Shown: positions 1 to 8,367 of the stretch, in pieces
Position numbering within the stretch: the first letter of the stretch is position 1
Layout of the letters: the number at the start of each line of letters is the position of its first letter
NCBI GenBank assembly: GCA_965603205.1
Contig: CBFDCC010000003.1
Location: 224,801-288,800 of the forward strand
DNA length: 64,000 bases
Source of the DNA: Temperatibacter sp965603205
GTDB lineage: Bacteria > Pseudomonadota > Alphaproteobacteria > Sphingomonadales > Kordiimonadaceae
Direction: 5' to 3'
The notes under the pieces: generated by a model
The model's input: the letters and a program-made list of their open reading frames with translations, nothing else
Told to the model about the DNA's origin: nothing
Database searches by the model: none
Position numbers and translations under genes: made by a program

Positions 1-72
1 ATGAAACTGTCTGTCTAAGCCTTGCAAACGTGCAAGTTCAACAGGATCCGCAAATTGAAAATCTTTAGCCAT
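1..72 (-). CDS. Start of an unidentified gene, cut by the window edge
   Basis: An ATG at 72 on the minus strand is preceded by AAGGA at a good distance and opens a frame that runs without a stop for 24 codons off the left edge. The visible residues begin MAKDFQFADPVELARLQG. I do not recognise the family from so short a piece. A 12-bp palindrome (81-92) lies just upstream and could belong to its promoter. Confidence 0.55.
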   Translation of the reverse strand, partial: MAKDFQFADPVELARLQGLDRQFH

Positions 73-80
73 TTCATTCC

Positions 81-92
81 TTAACGCGTTAA
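81..92. promoter_or_regulatory. Palindrome TTAACGCGTTAA upstream of the edge gene
   Basis: A perfect 12-bp palindrome sits 9 bp upstream of the ATG at 72. It contains two TTAA half-sites as CtrA boxes do, but the spacing is 4 bp rather than the usual 7, so I only call it a possible operator. The rest of the 73-274 interval is AT-rich and shows nothing else I can name. Confidence 0.2.
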
Positions 93-274
93 ATCATCCA
101 TGAGTAGTTATTGATTAAATCTTTAGCAGATTAACAGCTTAGATCAAAATTATTGCTGTATTTTTAAAATATTAGCTGGGGGTTGGTCTGCACTCGCGTG
201 TGTGAAGAGATGTTTGGGTGAATGGGATGGTTATGTTGGGCTTTAGTCTAACTATATAGAAAATCATCTAACTC

Positions 275-1120
275 TTATTCCTCTAGATTATACCCTGGAG
301 CTATCACTAAATTTCCAACACCGTACAACGATTCTCTATTTTTAAGCCAAAGAGTATACTCTAATGGATCTAGAGTATGATTAGGTGAGCAATCAACATT
401 CCAACTTCTCAAAAAATAGCCCGCTACAGCGGCTCTAACCTCTATAGTCAATTTCCCATCTGACATCTCATGCTCATAAACTATGCAACTAGTATGTTTA
501 ACGCCGGGATGAGGTATAATTTCTAAATCAACATAGCGATTCCATTGGCGATCCATCTTTTTTGATTCAATTGAAACATCTATATCTTCATCAAGAAACT
601 CCACATTCTCTACTCTAGAAACAACGAGATCAAGAAACTTACTGCGATGCCTACAATATCCCCTAACATGCCAACGCAAACCATCATTTACTAGGCTATG
701 GGGTATATATTCTCGTTTTTTTGTACCAGATTTAGGGTTATGGTAAGTCAGCCCAATTGCCCTATTAGAATACATGGAACGAGTAATTTTAGATAGTATA
801 TCAAGTCGAAGAGGGCGTCTGATTGTGGTAGTTTCACAATGTATATCATTATCAACTTGATCAGCAAAATATTGTAAGGCCATATTAGGGTCATGAGAAT
901 AAATTGGCAAAAAATCTTTGGATGCAAAATAGGTTCTTAATGCATTGTCATAATATAAATTATCTGGTGCCTCATCTCTATACTTTGTTAGGTCACGAGT
1001 AGCACCCGCTGTTTGTATACTAAACTGATCCATTAGATTTCTACGACTAACAGACCCACAAAACAAAAGCATGAAATCTATAAAATGTAGACGTTCCATT
1101 TGTTTACCAGCATTTTTCAT
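275..1120 (-). CDS. WYL-domain transcriptional regulator
   Basis: The N-terminal third looks like a winged helix-turn-helix region. The middle carries a WYL-type core: a short basic strand, then LRWHVRGYCRHR and FLDLVVSRVENVEFL, the usual ligand-sensing Sm-like fold. A C-terminal extension follows, giving the general shape of BrxR/CapW-like WYL repressors, which in other bacteria often control phage-defence loci. The ATG at 1120 is preferred over a TTG at 1177 because GGGGG precedes it at a good distance and the extra 19 residues look non-coding. The gene diverges from the coupled operon at 1275-2503, and a 17-bp palindrome lies between them, so it probably regulates that operon and itself. 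The effector is unknown. Confidence 0.8.
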   Translation of the reverse strand: MKNAGKQMERLHFIDFMLLFCGSVSRRNLMDQFSIQTAGATRDLTKYRDEAPDNLYYDNALRTYFASKDFLPIYSHDPNMALQYFADQVDNDIHCETTTIRRPLRLDILSKITRSMYSNRAIGLTYHNPKSGTKKREYIPHSLVNDGLRWHVRGYCRHRSKFLDLVVSRVENVEFLDEDIDVSIESKKMDRQWNRYVDLEIIPHPGVKHTSCIVYEHEMSDGKLTIEVRAAVAGYFLRSWNVDCSPNHTLDPLEYTLWLKNRESLYGVGNLVIAPGYNLEE

Positions 1121-1199
1121 GACTATACCCCCACTAAACACAACTTGTAATTTACAGAATAGATCAATCCAGACCAAAGATCAAAATAAATCTATAGTA

Positions 1200-1216
1200 C
1201 AGATCATTATGATCTG
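1200..1216. promoter_or_regulatory. 17-bp palindromic operator candidate
   Basis: CAGATCAT-T-ATGATCTG is an 8+1+8 perfect inverted repeat. It abuts a TATAAT at 1218-1223 that would serve as the -10 of the downstream operon. A dimeric repressor here would block that promoter. The adjacent WYL regulator is the obvious candidate to bind it. Additional AGATCAA/GATCAAA half-like sequences lie at about 1161-1185. Confidence 0.5.
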
Positions 1217-1217
1217 C

Positions 1218-1223
1218 TATAAT
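1218..1223 (+). promoter_or_regulatory. Probable -10 box of the small operon
   Basis: A consensus TATAAT lies 52 bp upstream of the first ATG (1275) and directly after the palindrome. No convincing -35 is visible 17 bp upstream, which would fit a weak or activator-dependent promoter. Confidence 0.35.
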
Positions 1224-1274
1224 AATCATACGAATCGGATTTACTGATTCCTATTATATGAAAGGACCACAAAA

Positions 1275-1448
1275 ATGGCCACAAATCCACCATCCGGCGA
1301 CGGACACAGAAACGGTGCCGTGCGCGGACGCTCTCAAACCAAAACACCAAGCGGTCACTATGTAAAACGCGATAAAGGCACAGGACGCTTTATGGATATG
1401 AAAACCTCTAGCAAGACCCCATTTAAGGGCGTCCGGAAGGAAAAATAG
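1275..1448 (+). CDS. Small basic protein of unknown function, 57 aa
   Basis: The ATG has AAAGGA upstream and the frame is open for 57 codons. The product is Gly/Arg/Lys/Thr-rich, starts MATNPPSGDGHRNGAVRGRS and ends PFKGVRKEK, and has no hydrophobic segment. Such a composition fits a nucleic-acid-binding or ribosome-associated peptide, but that is inference. Its stop shares a base with the GTG start of the next gene (TAGTG), so the two are translationally coupled. That coupling, the ribosome site and the non-random ends make it very likely real. Confidence 0.7.
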   Translation: MATNPPSGDGHRNGAVRGRSQTKTPSGHYVKRDKGTGRFMDMKTSSKTPFKGVRKEK

Positions 1449-1807
1449 TGGCTAACCGATTAGAACATGAAATCATTGGTGCTCTGACAGGTGGAATCAT
1501 TACACTATTTAATAAAGGCGAGGCACATAAAGGGATAATCAACCCTTTTACTGGTATGCTAGTAGGTAAATATGCTGCGCTTTTGCCTGATGTCTTTGAG
1601 CCTGCCTTTCACCCAAATCACCGGAAGTTTTTCCATAGCTGGATGTTTCTGAGCCTAGTTGGCCTTAGTCTCTACAACGCATGGAAAACAAAGCCTGTCA
1701 CCACGGCTAAACAAATTGGAAAATGGTTCTTACTCATCGGAGGGGCGGCTTATGCCTCTCATTTGCTAAGGGATTCAATCACCCCTAAAGGTTTACCTTT
1801 GACATAG
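1448..1807 (+). CDS. DUF457/YdjM-like membrane protein (putative metal-dependent hydrolase)
   Basis: This short inner-membrane protein of 119 residues carries the conserved features of the DUF457 (YdjM-like) family. These are LLPDVFEP near residue 45, HPNHRKFFHS just after it, and HLLRDSITPKGLP at the end. The His and Asp residues are why the family is called metal-dependent hydrolase, but no activity is established here. About three hydrophobic segments are visible. It starts with GTG inside the stop of the upstream small gene, with GGAAGG as ribosome site, and ends inside the ribosome site of the next gene. It is the middle member of a coupled three-gene operon. Confidence 0.75.
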   Translation: MANRLEHEIIGALTGGIITLFNKGEAHKGIINPFTGMLVGKYAALLPDVFEPAFHPNHRKFFHSWMFLSLVGLSLYNAWKTKPVTTAKQIGKWFLLIGGAAYASHLLRDSITPKGLPLT

Positions 1808-1816
1808 GAGGACACC

Positions 1817-2503
1817 ATGTCACTACACACTGCTCGACTAAGTAAAATTTTAAAGATAGCATATGCCCCTGAAAAAATGGTACGCAAAGATATATTTGAT
1901 GACGTATCTGGAACCATTCGCAAGGAAAACAATCCTGACACAATAGAACGAGGAGGAGGAGACTTTCACGGTGTATTATGGGCAGCATTCAAGGATCAAA
2001 TCTTTGAGGAAGCACCAGAAAGCTTTGAGGAAGCAGTAGAAACCTTAATTTTGTCAAATCCTAGGCGTAAACGTTTATTTCCAGCTCTTGCTGCTGGCTT
2101 AAAGTCGTGGGGCCTAGAAAAAAGACGGTGGATTAATGAAGATATAAAGCGCATTAAAAGTCCAACAGGCACTATCTGCGTAGAAGGTCAAGATGTGGCC
2201 TTTAAAGTGAACAACATTCTAGCTCTGGAAATCGTAGGCAAGAGCAACCGGTATATTTATCCATATTTCAGCGAAGAGCCAGCGTTATCAAATGAAGCTG
2301 CCCGGGTCGCGCTGTGGCAAATTCATATGGCACTACCAGACATAGATATTAATGAATTTCGTTTATTGGATGTTATGCGGGGGAGAAGCTTTTCTATTGC
2401 TGAAGTACCATTTGCTGGAAATGAGCAAGTATTGTTTGAGCAACACGCGACTAGAATCATGAATCAATGGAAAAGCCGTTACACTGAAAAGAAGGAGACT
2501 TAA
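1817..2503 (+). CDS. Unidentified soluble protein of the WYL-linked operon, 228 aa
   Basis: The start has a perfect AGGAGG (1806-1811) that overlaps the stop of the previous gene, so high and coupled expression is expected. I recognise no family. The protein has no signal peptide or membrane segment. It contains a Gly-rich turn (ERGGGDFHG near residue 45), an EDIKRIKSPTGTICVEGQDV stretch in the middle, and conserved-looking acidic and aromatic positions. A nuclease or nucleotide-processing role would suit its placement beside a WYL regulator, but nothing in the sequence proves it. No clear terminator follows; 2504-2581 contains no gene. Confidence 0.7.
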   Translation: MSLHTARLSKILKIAYAPEKMVRKDIFDDVSGTIRKENNPDTIERGGGDFHGVLWAAFKDQIFEEAPESFEEAVETLILSNPRRKRLFPALAAGLKSWGLEKRRWINEDIKRIKSPTGTICVEGQDVAFKVNNILALEIVGKSNRYIYPYFSEEPALSNEAARVALWQIHMALPDIDINEFRLLDVMRGRSFSIAEVPFAGNEQVLFEQHATRIMNQWKSRYTEKKET

Positions 2504-2581
2504 ATATAGCTTAGGAAATCAAACAATCAATTTACACTCTTACCTCCTGAGTCACTTTCCTTACCCGCAGCCTTTTAGAAT

Positions 2582-2998
2582 CTACCCATCTTCATTGCGG
2601 GCATAGCTTTGCATGCCTTGTTCGTCTAGGGCATTTTGTTCTTTTTTAGCTTCTTCTTTGGCTTCTTCGGCCAAGCGTTTTTCGTGGGCAATTTCAAAGG
2701 TTTTTAATTCTTGGAAGGCTTCGGTTAATATCTCTCTCTGCTCTGCAATCTCTGCGTCCTTGGCCTCTAATTGCTCTTCCATGGCTTCGCGGCGCACCTT
2801 TACACCACTTGTATAAGCACCCATGGTAACGATAGAAACATCCCCTTGGGTTTTACCAGCCTCGCTTTGGTATTCTGCCAATAACCCATCCATCTGAGCT
2901 ATAATGGCATCACGTTCTTCTTCTAAGGCGGCAAGTTCGCGCCTTTTTAGGTCTAATTCCCATTTACGGTGTCTAATAAGCGCGTCTAATCTAGCCAT
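2582..2998 (-). CDS. fliJ: Flagellar export chaperone FliJ
   Basis: The product is a 138-residue protein that is almost entirely charged alpha-helical coiled coil, with heptads of Leu, Glu and Lys, as expected of FliJ. FliJ is the stalk-like partner of the FliI ATPase in the flagellar type III export gate and escorts chaperones. Sequence alone is weakly diagnostic for FliJ. The assignment rests on length, coiled-coil character and its position directly after fliI, whose stop codon abuts this ATG (TAAATG). Confidence 0.8.
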   Translation of the reverse strand: MARLDALIRHRKWELDLKRRELAALEEERDAIIAQMDGLLAEYQSEAGKTQGDVSIVTMGAYTSGVKVRREAMEEQLEAKDAEIAEQREILTEAFQELKTFEIAHEKRLAEEAKEEAKKEQNALDEQGMQSYARNEDG

Positions 2999-4354
2999 TT
3001 AGGCTCCTTGCATCTTATCTGCAATTGTCTGGGCGGCGGGACCAGAGGCTAATATCTGCTCAATATGAACATAACAGTCATTTAGAGACGTATATTCATT
3101 CTTCAACTGCCCCATAAACTCTTCCAGCGGTGGGAAATATTCAATAGCGGCATCAACTTCCACGTTACTGCCGGGCCTATAGGCACCAAGCCTGATCATC
3201 TCTTCCATATCGGCGTAAATAGATAAATATTTCTTGGCCTCACGCACTAACAAATTTTCATAATCGTTATTACAGTCTGGCATAGTACGAGAAATAGATT
3301 TTAACACATTAATCGCTGGATAACGGCCACGCTCAGCAATCGCGCGTTCCATCACAATATGGCCATCTAAAATACCCCGCACCGCATCGGCAACAGGTTC
3401 GTTATGGTCATCGCCATCAACGAGCACCGTAAACAGCCCCGTAATGTTACCAGCACCGCGTGTCCCAGGCCCTGCTCGTTCTAACAGTCTGGGTAATTCG
3501 CTAAAGACTGTCGGTGTGTAGCCCTTGGTCGTTGGTGGCTCGCCTGCTGCCAAGCCAATCTCACGCTGCGCCATGGCAAAACGAGTGACACTGTCCATCA
3601 GGCACATTACATGATTGCCTTGATCCCTGAAATATTCAGCCACGGCAAGTGTCATATAAGCAGCTTGGCGACGCATTAATGCCGATTCATCTGATGTAGC
3701 GACGACAACAACAGACCTAGCAAGACCGTCTTCACCCAGATCATCCTCAATAAACTCCTGAACCTCGCGGCCACGCTCGCCGATAAGGCCGATCACGTTC
3801 ACATCCGCACTAGAATAGCGGGCGACCATAGACATTAGCACCGATTTACCAACGCCTGAGCCTGCAAATATGCCCATGCGTTGCCCTTCACAGCAACTAG
3901 AGAAACTATTCAAGGCTCTAACACCTAAATCAATTTTTTCTCCAACGCGTTGACGTTTACTCGCCATGGGTGGTTTACCGCGCACAAGCGTACCAACATC
4001 ACCCTGAAATATTGGACCTTTACCGTCTAGGGGGGTGCCAAAGGCATTCACAACGCGCCCAAGCCATGCTTCATTTGGATATATTACTGGTTCTGAATTT
4101 TTAATAACCGCTTTGCATCCAATACCAATACCATCAAGTGAATCATAAGGCATTGCCAGTGCCATATTATCCTTAAAGCCGATAATCTCGCAGGCAACTT
4201 CGCGACCATTTCGGGCCTGAATAGTAGCTCTTGAACCAATGGATAACTGATTCTCTACTCCAGTAAGCTCCATCAACAAGCCTTTAATACCCTTTACACG
4301 CCCATAAATGGTTCGTGTTTGGATTTGGTTTATTTCTTGTTGTAAACTAAGCAC
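2999..4354 (-). CDS. fliI: Flagellum-specific export ATPase FliI
   Basis: FliI is the hexameric ATPase that feeds subunits into the flagellar type III secretion apparatus. The 451-residue product has a Walker A AGSGVGKS at 164-171, a Walker B ending in LMDS with Asp254, and the type III ATPase block GEPPTTKGYTPTVFSELPRL around 271-290. Length is normal for the family. It is cotranscribed with fliJ and diverges from ctrA across a 240-bp AT-rich gap, an arrangement consistent with CtrA control of flagellar genes. Confidence 0.97.
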   Translation of the reverse strand: MLSLQQEINQIQTRTIYGRVKGIKGLLMELTGVENQLSIGSRATIQARNGREVACEIIGFKDNMALAMPYDSLDGIGIGCKAVIKNSEPVIYPNEAWLGRVVNAFGTPLDGKGPIFQGDVGTLVRGKPPMASKRQRVGEKIDLGVRALNSFSSCCEGQRMGIFAGSGVGKSVLMSMVARYSSADVNVIGLIGERGREVQEFIEDDLGEDGLARSVVVVATSDESALMRRQAAYMTLAVAEYFRDQGNHVMCLMDSVTRFAMAQREIGLAAGEPPTTKGYTPTVFSELPRLLERAGPGTRGAGNITGLFTVLVDGDDHNEPVADAVRGILDGHIVMERAIAERGRYPAINVLKSISRTMPDCNNDYENLLVREAKKYLSIYADMEEMIRLGAYRPGSNVEVDAAIEYFPPLEEFMGQLKNEYTSLNDCYVHIEQILASGPAAQTIADKMQGA

Positions 4355-4594
4355 TCTTATCCCCTATGAACGATCATAACCCTGATACTATGTCATAATA
4401 TGAACCAATATAATCAAATATTAACATTGTTCTCTTGCCTTTAAAATGACAAAAATTAAATAAGTTTTTGAATTGTTTGTTATATTTACTTGGCAGATGA
4501 TTATAATAATGGTTTTATAAGATGTAGTAACAGTCTAATTAAATAATAATAAGAGCTTTTCAGGAGCGCACTATTACCTAGAAGGAGAGCATCA

Positions 4595-5296
4595 ATGCGT
4601 GTTCTATTAATTGAAGACGATCCAACTGTCACAAGAAGCATAGAGTTAATGCTGTCGTCTGAGGGCTTTAATGTTTACAGCACAGACCTTGGAGAAGAAG
4701 GAATTGATCTAGGTAAATTATATGATTATGACATCATCCTACTCGATCTAAATTTACCCGACATGCATGGGTATGATGTGCTTAAAAAACTGCGCACAGC
4801 TAAGGTCGATACACCAATCTTGATTCTATCTGGCCTTACTGAGATGGAAAATAAGGTTAAAGGCCTTGGGTTTGGCGCTGATGATTACCTAACAAAGCCT
4901 TTCCATAAAGAAGAATTAGTAGCGCGTATTCATGCCATTGTACGTCGCTCAAAAGGGCACGCTCAATCCATCATTAAAACGGGCAAGCTAGCGGTTAACC
5001 TAGACACAAAAACCGTAGAAGCTGAGGGGAAACGCGTTCATCTAACGGGTAAAGAGTATGCCATGTTAGAGCTGCTGTCGCTGCGTAAAGGTACGACACT
5101 GACCAAGGAAATGTTTTTAAATCACCTTTATGGTGGCATTGACGAGCCTGAGCTTAAGATTATTGATGTCTTTATCTGTAAATTACGTAAAAAACTATTG
5201 AATGCGACCAACGGCGGTAACTATATTGAAACAGTTTGGGGGCGTGGTTATATACTACAAGACCCTGAGACCTCGCCAGAGGAAGCCATCGCTTAA
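4595..5296 (+). CDS. ctrA: Cell cycle response regulator CtrA
   Basis: CtrA is the master OmpR-type response regulator of Alphaproteobacteria. It controls flagellar, chemotaxis, division and, in some species, replication genes through TTAA-type sites. The product has the receiver acidic pocket IEDDP at 6-10, phospho-acceptor Asp51 in DLNLPDMHGYDVL, the TKPF lysine loop, and a C-terminal winged helix (about 125-225) with the family-typical ETVWGRGYIL ending. An AGAAGGAGAG ribosome site precedes the ATG. The ChpT gene that would phosphorylate it lies 7 kb away in the same window. Confidence 0.95.
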   Translation: MRVLLIEDDPTVTRSIELMLSSEGFNVYSTDLGEEGIDLGKLYDYDIILLDLNLPDMHGYDVLKKLRTAKVDTPILILSGLTEMENKVKGLGFGADDYLTKPFHKEELVARIHAIVRRSKGHAQSIIKTGKLAVNLDTKTVEAEGKRVHLTGKEYAMLELLSLRKGTTLTKEMFLNHLYGGIDEPELKIIDVFICKLRKKLLNATNGGNYIETVWGRGYILQDPETSPEEAIA

Positions 5297-5313
5297 ACAA
5301 TTATTTAACGCAT

Positions 5314-5353
5314 AAAAAAAGCCCTTAAGAAAACTCTTAAGGGCTTTTTTTTT
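5314..5353. terminator. Bidirectional terminator between ctrA and cheR
   Basis: A perfect 10-bp stem, gcccttaaga (5321-5330) with tcttaagggc (5335-5344) and loop aaac, is flanked by A-run and T-run on either side. It can therefore stop transcripts of both ctrA and the convergent chemotaxis operon. Confidence 0.9.
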
Positions 5354-5366
5354 ATTTATCTAATAT

Positions 5367-6191
5367 TTATTGATAAAGGTCAGACCCTTTGAGTACATAC
5401 ATACCGCGTTGCCCCTTAACGGGTTGAAATAAATCAGTAATACCAAGAACTGTCTCAGCAGCACCTAAAAATAACGCACCATCCTTAGCTAAACATCTAC
5501 CCATACGGTCTAAGACTTGACCTTTAGTTTCTTGATCAAAATAAATTAAAACATTACGACAATAAATCACATCAAATGCGCCGAGTGCCGAAAATGAATC
5601 CAATAGATTATAAGGTCTAAATTTAACCATTTTCTTTATGTCATCATTTATCTTCCAAACATCACCATCTTGCTTAAAATATTTAATCAACATTTGAATG
5701 GGCAGGCCGCGCTGTACTTCAAACTGGCTATAGACGCCATCGCTAGCCTTTTTCAGCACTTGGTTACAAATATCAGTACCAATAATTTCAATATTCCAAT
5801 TAGACCACATATGCCATTGTTCTTTTAACAACATAGCCAGAGAGTATGGCTCTTGCCCAGTTGAGGCAGCTGCACACCAGATGCGTAGCTTTTTAGTTGG
5901 GCGATTTTTTTGGATTACCGGTAGGACCTTATTCTTAAACAGGTCAAAAGGTGTATTATCTCTGAAAAAGAATGACTCATTCGTCGTCATTGCCTCAGTG
6001 ACCTCGGTAAGCAAGCCTGCATCTCGCGTTGTTCTTATCTTAGATAAAAAATCATCTAATGTTTCGAAGCCATGCTTGCGGGCCACGGGTGTAAGGCGGC
6101 TCTCTAATAGATACACCTTATCAACAGTTAGCATCAACCCAGAGCGTTCTTTTAAAAATTGACTTATAAAGTTAAAATCTTCTGTCCGCAT
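5367..6191 (-). CDS. cheR: Chemotaxis protein methyltransferase CheR
   Basis: CheR methylates glutamates of chemoreceptors using S-adenosylmethionine. The 274-residue protein shows the CheR N-domain, TTNESFFFRD at 69-78, the SAM-binding AAASTGQEPYS at 107-117, and CRNVLIYF at 211-218. Its ATG overlaps the stop of cheB by one base. It is the last gene of the chemotaxis operon before the shared terminator. Confidence 0.96.
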   Translation of the reverse strand: MRTEDFNFISQFLKERSGLMLTVDKVYLLESRLTPVARKHGFETLDDFLSKIRTTRDAGLLTEVTEAMTTNESFFFRDNTPFDLFKNKVLPVIQKNRPTKKLRIWCAAASTGQEPYSLAMLLKEQWHMWSNWNIEIIGTDICNQVLKKASDGVYSQFEVQRGLPIQMLIKYFKQDGDVWKINDDIKKMVKFRPYNLLDSFSALGAFDVIYCRNVLIYFDQETKGQVLDRMGRCLAKDGALFLGAAETVLGITDLFQPVKGQRGMYVLKGSDLYQ

Positions 6192-7426
6192 TACAGGCCT
6201 CCTTGAAGCTGTTTTTCAGCCTGTTTACCTAAATTATCAATTGGCAAAACAAATGAGCATAATCCAGCTGTCGCCACAGCGCCGGGCATACCCCAAACAA
6301 CACTTGTTTCTTCATCTTGCGCCAAGAGCGTTGCACCTGATTTAACAAGGTCTCGCGCGCCTTTTAAGCCATCATGGCCCATGCCAGTTAGGATCACAGT
6401 TAAAACTCGTTCTTTAAATATTTCGTGTAAACTTCTCAACATTGGTTCAACGGAAGGTCTACAGAAATTTTCTTGCGGATCTTGGTTTAAATGAGCCACC
6501 AACTCCCCGCCTTCCATATGAATAGTCATATGGTAATCACCTGGCGCAACATATATATGTCCAGGCTTTAATATATCTCCATCTTCAGCTTCTTTTGAAG
6601 GCCAACCAGATGATTGACCAATATGCTGTGCTAAGATACCTGTGAAAGTCGCAGGCATATGCTGCGTAACCACGACAGGCACTGTAGGGGCTTTAGAAAA
6701 CCCTTTAAAGAAACGCATTAAGGCCTGCGGTCCTCCAGTTGAGGAACCTACAGCTAAAATAGAGGGCTTTCGCATACTAGGGCGTTGCAGTTTTATCTGT
6801 GCTGATTCTTTTGAATTTAACGCAGCACGAACATTGTTTTTGCTATCTATTGCCTTTGCAGTAGACCTTGGGCTAACAAAGCTAGTAGTTGCCCTAGCAG
6901 CAGGCTTAACAAAACCTGACTGTGTTGCTGCCCTGCTTGTATCTATCTTTTCTGGTTGCGCTATACCTTTTTTCTTACGGTACCGGCCCGCCCACGCCTT
7001 AACCTTATCAACAAGATCACGACGGAAATCAATGCTAGCATTTACTGAACGCGCAGTTTCTGGTTTTGGGACATAATCCACAGCACCCATTTGCATAGCA
7101 CGCAAACTCACTTCCGCATTTTTTAGTGTCAATGTGGATGCCATCACCACTTGCAAACTGGGTTTTTCTTTTAACAACAAAGGAAGAGCAGTCATACCAT
7201 CCATCACAGGCATCTCAATATCTAGGACAACAACTTCAATGTCGTGGTCCTTCAATTGAGCTAAAGCCATTTTGCCATTAGCAGCCGTACAGACGATATC
7301 AATATCAGAATCTTCTGTTAGATAGCGACAGATAAAGCCACGAATAACAGCACTATCATCCACCACCATTACACGGTATGGACCAGCCTCTTGACTATTG
7401 TCTTTATTAGAAACTATCGATTTCAC
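6191..7426 (-). CDS. cheB: Protein-glutamate methylesterase CheB
   Basis: CheB removes methyl groups from chemoreceptors and opposes CheR. It has an N-terminal receiver with Asp69 (VVLDIEMPVMDG), a long linker of about 80 residues rich in Ser, Ala and Lys, and a C-terminal esterase. The esterase carries catalytic Ser229 in GSSTGG, His256 in TQHMP and Asp352 in GMGHDG. At 411 residues it is longer than the usual 350, owing to the linker and a 17-residue N-terminal extension. Confidence 0.96.
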   Translation of the reverse strand: MKSIVSNKDNSQEAGPYRVMVVDDSAVIRGFICRYLTEDSDIDIVCTAANGKMALAQLKDHDIEVVVLDIEMPVMDGMTALPLLLKEKPSLQVVMASTLTLKNAEVSLRAMQMGAVDYVPKPETARSVNASIDFRRDLVDKVKAWAGRYRKKKGIAQPEKIDTSRAATQSGFVKPAARATTSFVSPRSTAKAIDSKNNVRAALNSKESAQIKLQRPSMRKPSILAVGSSTGGPQALMRFFKGFSKAPTVPVVVTQHMPATFTGILAQHIGQSSGWPSKEAEDGDILKPGHIYVAPGDYHMTIHMEGGELVAHLNQDPQENFCRPSVEPMLRSLHEIFKERVLTVILTGMGHDGLKGARDLVKSGATLLAQDEETSVVWGMPGAVATAGLCSFVLPIDNLGKQAEKQLQGGL

Positions 7427-7451
7427 TAAGAAATCCTATCTATGTCACTTA

Positions 7452-7817
7452 CTATAATACGCCAACTTGGATGAATTTTGCTTCAATGATTTCACGATCA
7501 AAGGGTTTCATAATATACTCATTAGCCCCAGCTTCAATAGCTGTTCTAATGTGCGACATATCATTCTCTGTTGTACAGAATACCACAATTGGCTGAACAA
7601 AGCTTTCGGTGGCCCTAAGTGCTTTTAAAAATTCAAGCCCATCCATGACAGGCATGTTCCAGTCCAGCAAGACTACATCTGGTAGATTGCGATGACATGC
7701 ATCTAATGCATCTTGTCCATCAACAGCTTCATCAATTTCAAAATTAAGTTCTTCTAGAATACGTCTTGCAACTTTTCTAATAACTTTAGAATCGTCAACG
7801 ACTAAACATCGTTTCAT
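7452..7817 (-). CDS. cheY: CheY-like single-domain response regulator
   Basis: This 121-residue lone receiver domain has VVDDS at 6-10, phospho-acceptor Asp52 in LDWNMPVMDG and the conserved Lys104 in KPFD. It is set between cheB and cheW and is the expected output of CheA, acting on the flagellar switch. Alphaproteobacteria often have several CheY paralogues, and I cannot tell whether this is the motor-binding form or a phosphate sink. Confidence 0.85.
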   Translation of the reverse strand: MKRCLVVDDSKVIRKVARRILEELNFEIDEAVDGQDALDACHRNLPDVVLLDWNMPVMDGLEFLKALRATESFVQPIVVFCTTENDMSHIRTAIEAGANEYIMKPFDREIIEAKFIQVGVL

Positions 7818-7875
7818 ATTCGGGCACTCCCAGCTTGCATTAATATTGCATATTACCTGCTACCATAAATATTGA

Positions 7876-8367
7876 TTAAGCAGCTTGTATTGATTGACCA
7901 AAGTCTAACAGTTTTTCCACATCTAACACTGCTAATAATTCCTTGTCCAGACGATAAATTCCTTTACTGACTTCACGCCAACGCGGGTCTAGTGTCACTG
8001 GGTTTTTTTCAAACAGATCATCAGACAAAGACAACACTTCGCCAACGCTGTCAATTTGCAAGCTATATGGTTCATCCTTATGCTCAACAACCACACTCAT
8101 GCTTTTCTTACCCTCTTCAAGAGCAGGAAGGCCCATACGTTGGCGTAGATCAATTGCTGTAACAATACGGCCTCGTAAATTAAGCACCCCTGCCACCCAA
8201 TCAGGTGATAATGGAATGCTTGTAATATTTTGTGTATTTAATACATCATGAACCGCGAGAACTGGAATACCTAATGACTGCCCTGCAAGATGAATAGTTA
8301 CATAATCTTGGCTACCGCCACCTGCAGTTACAACACCTAAATCATTTCGAACTACTAGATCATTCAT
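7876..8367 (-). CDS. cheW: Chemotaxis coupling protein CheW
   Basis: CheW is the adaptor linking chemoreceptors to CheA. The 163-residue product is a single CheW fold with the pattern VLNLRGRIVTAIDLRQRMGL in the middle and ELLAVLDVEKLL near the end. Its start overlaps the cheA stop by 4 bp (ATGA). This CheA already contains two CheW-like regions, so the array may have an unusual composition. Confidence 0.94.
   Translation of the reverse strand: MNDLVVRNDLGVVTAGGGSQDYVTIHLAGQSLGIPVLAVHDVLNTQNITSIPLSPDWVAGVLNLRGRIVTAIDLRQRMGLPALEEGKKSMSVVVEHKDEPYSLQIDSVGEVLSLSDDLFEKNPVTLDPRWREVSKGIYRLDKELLAVLDVEKLLDFGQSIQAA

Noticed and set aside
1759..1988. Minus-strand frames over the DUF457/unknown gene junction
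   Set aside because: They are antisense to two tightly coupled genes with good ribosome sites and have no start signals.
4355..4594. CtrA sites of form TTAA-N7-TTAA between fliI and ctrA
   Set aside because: Only isolated TTAA half-sites were found in this very AT-rich gap; none has the exact spacing.
6642..7076. Plus-strand open frame opposite cheB
   Set aside because: It is fully antisense to CheB catalytic regions, and its residues show no conserved pattern.
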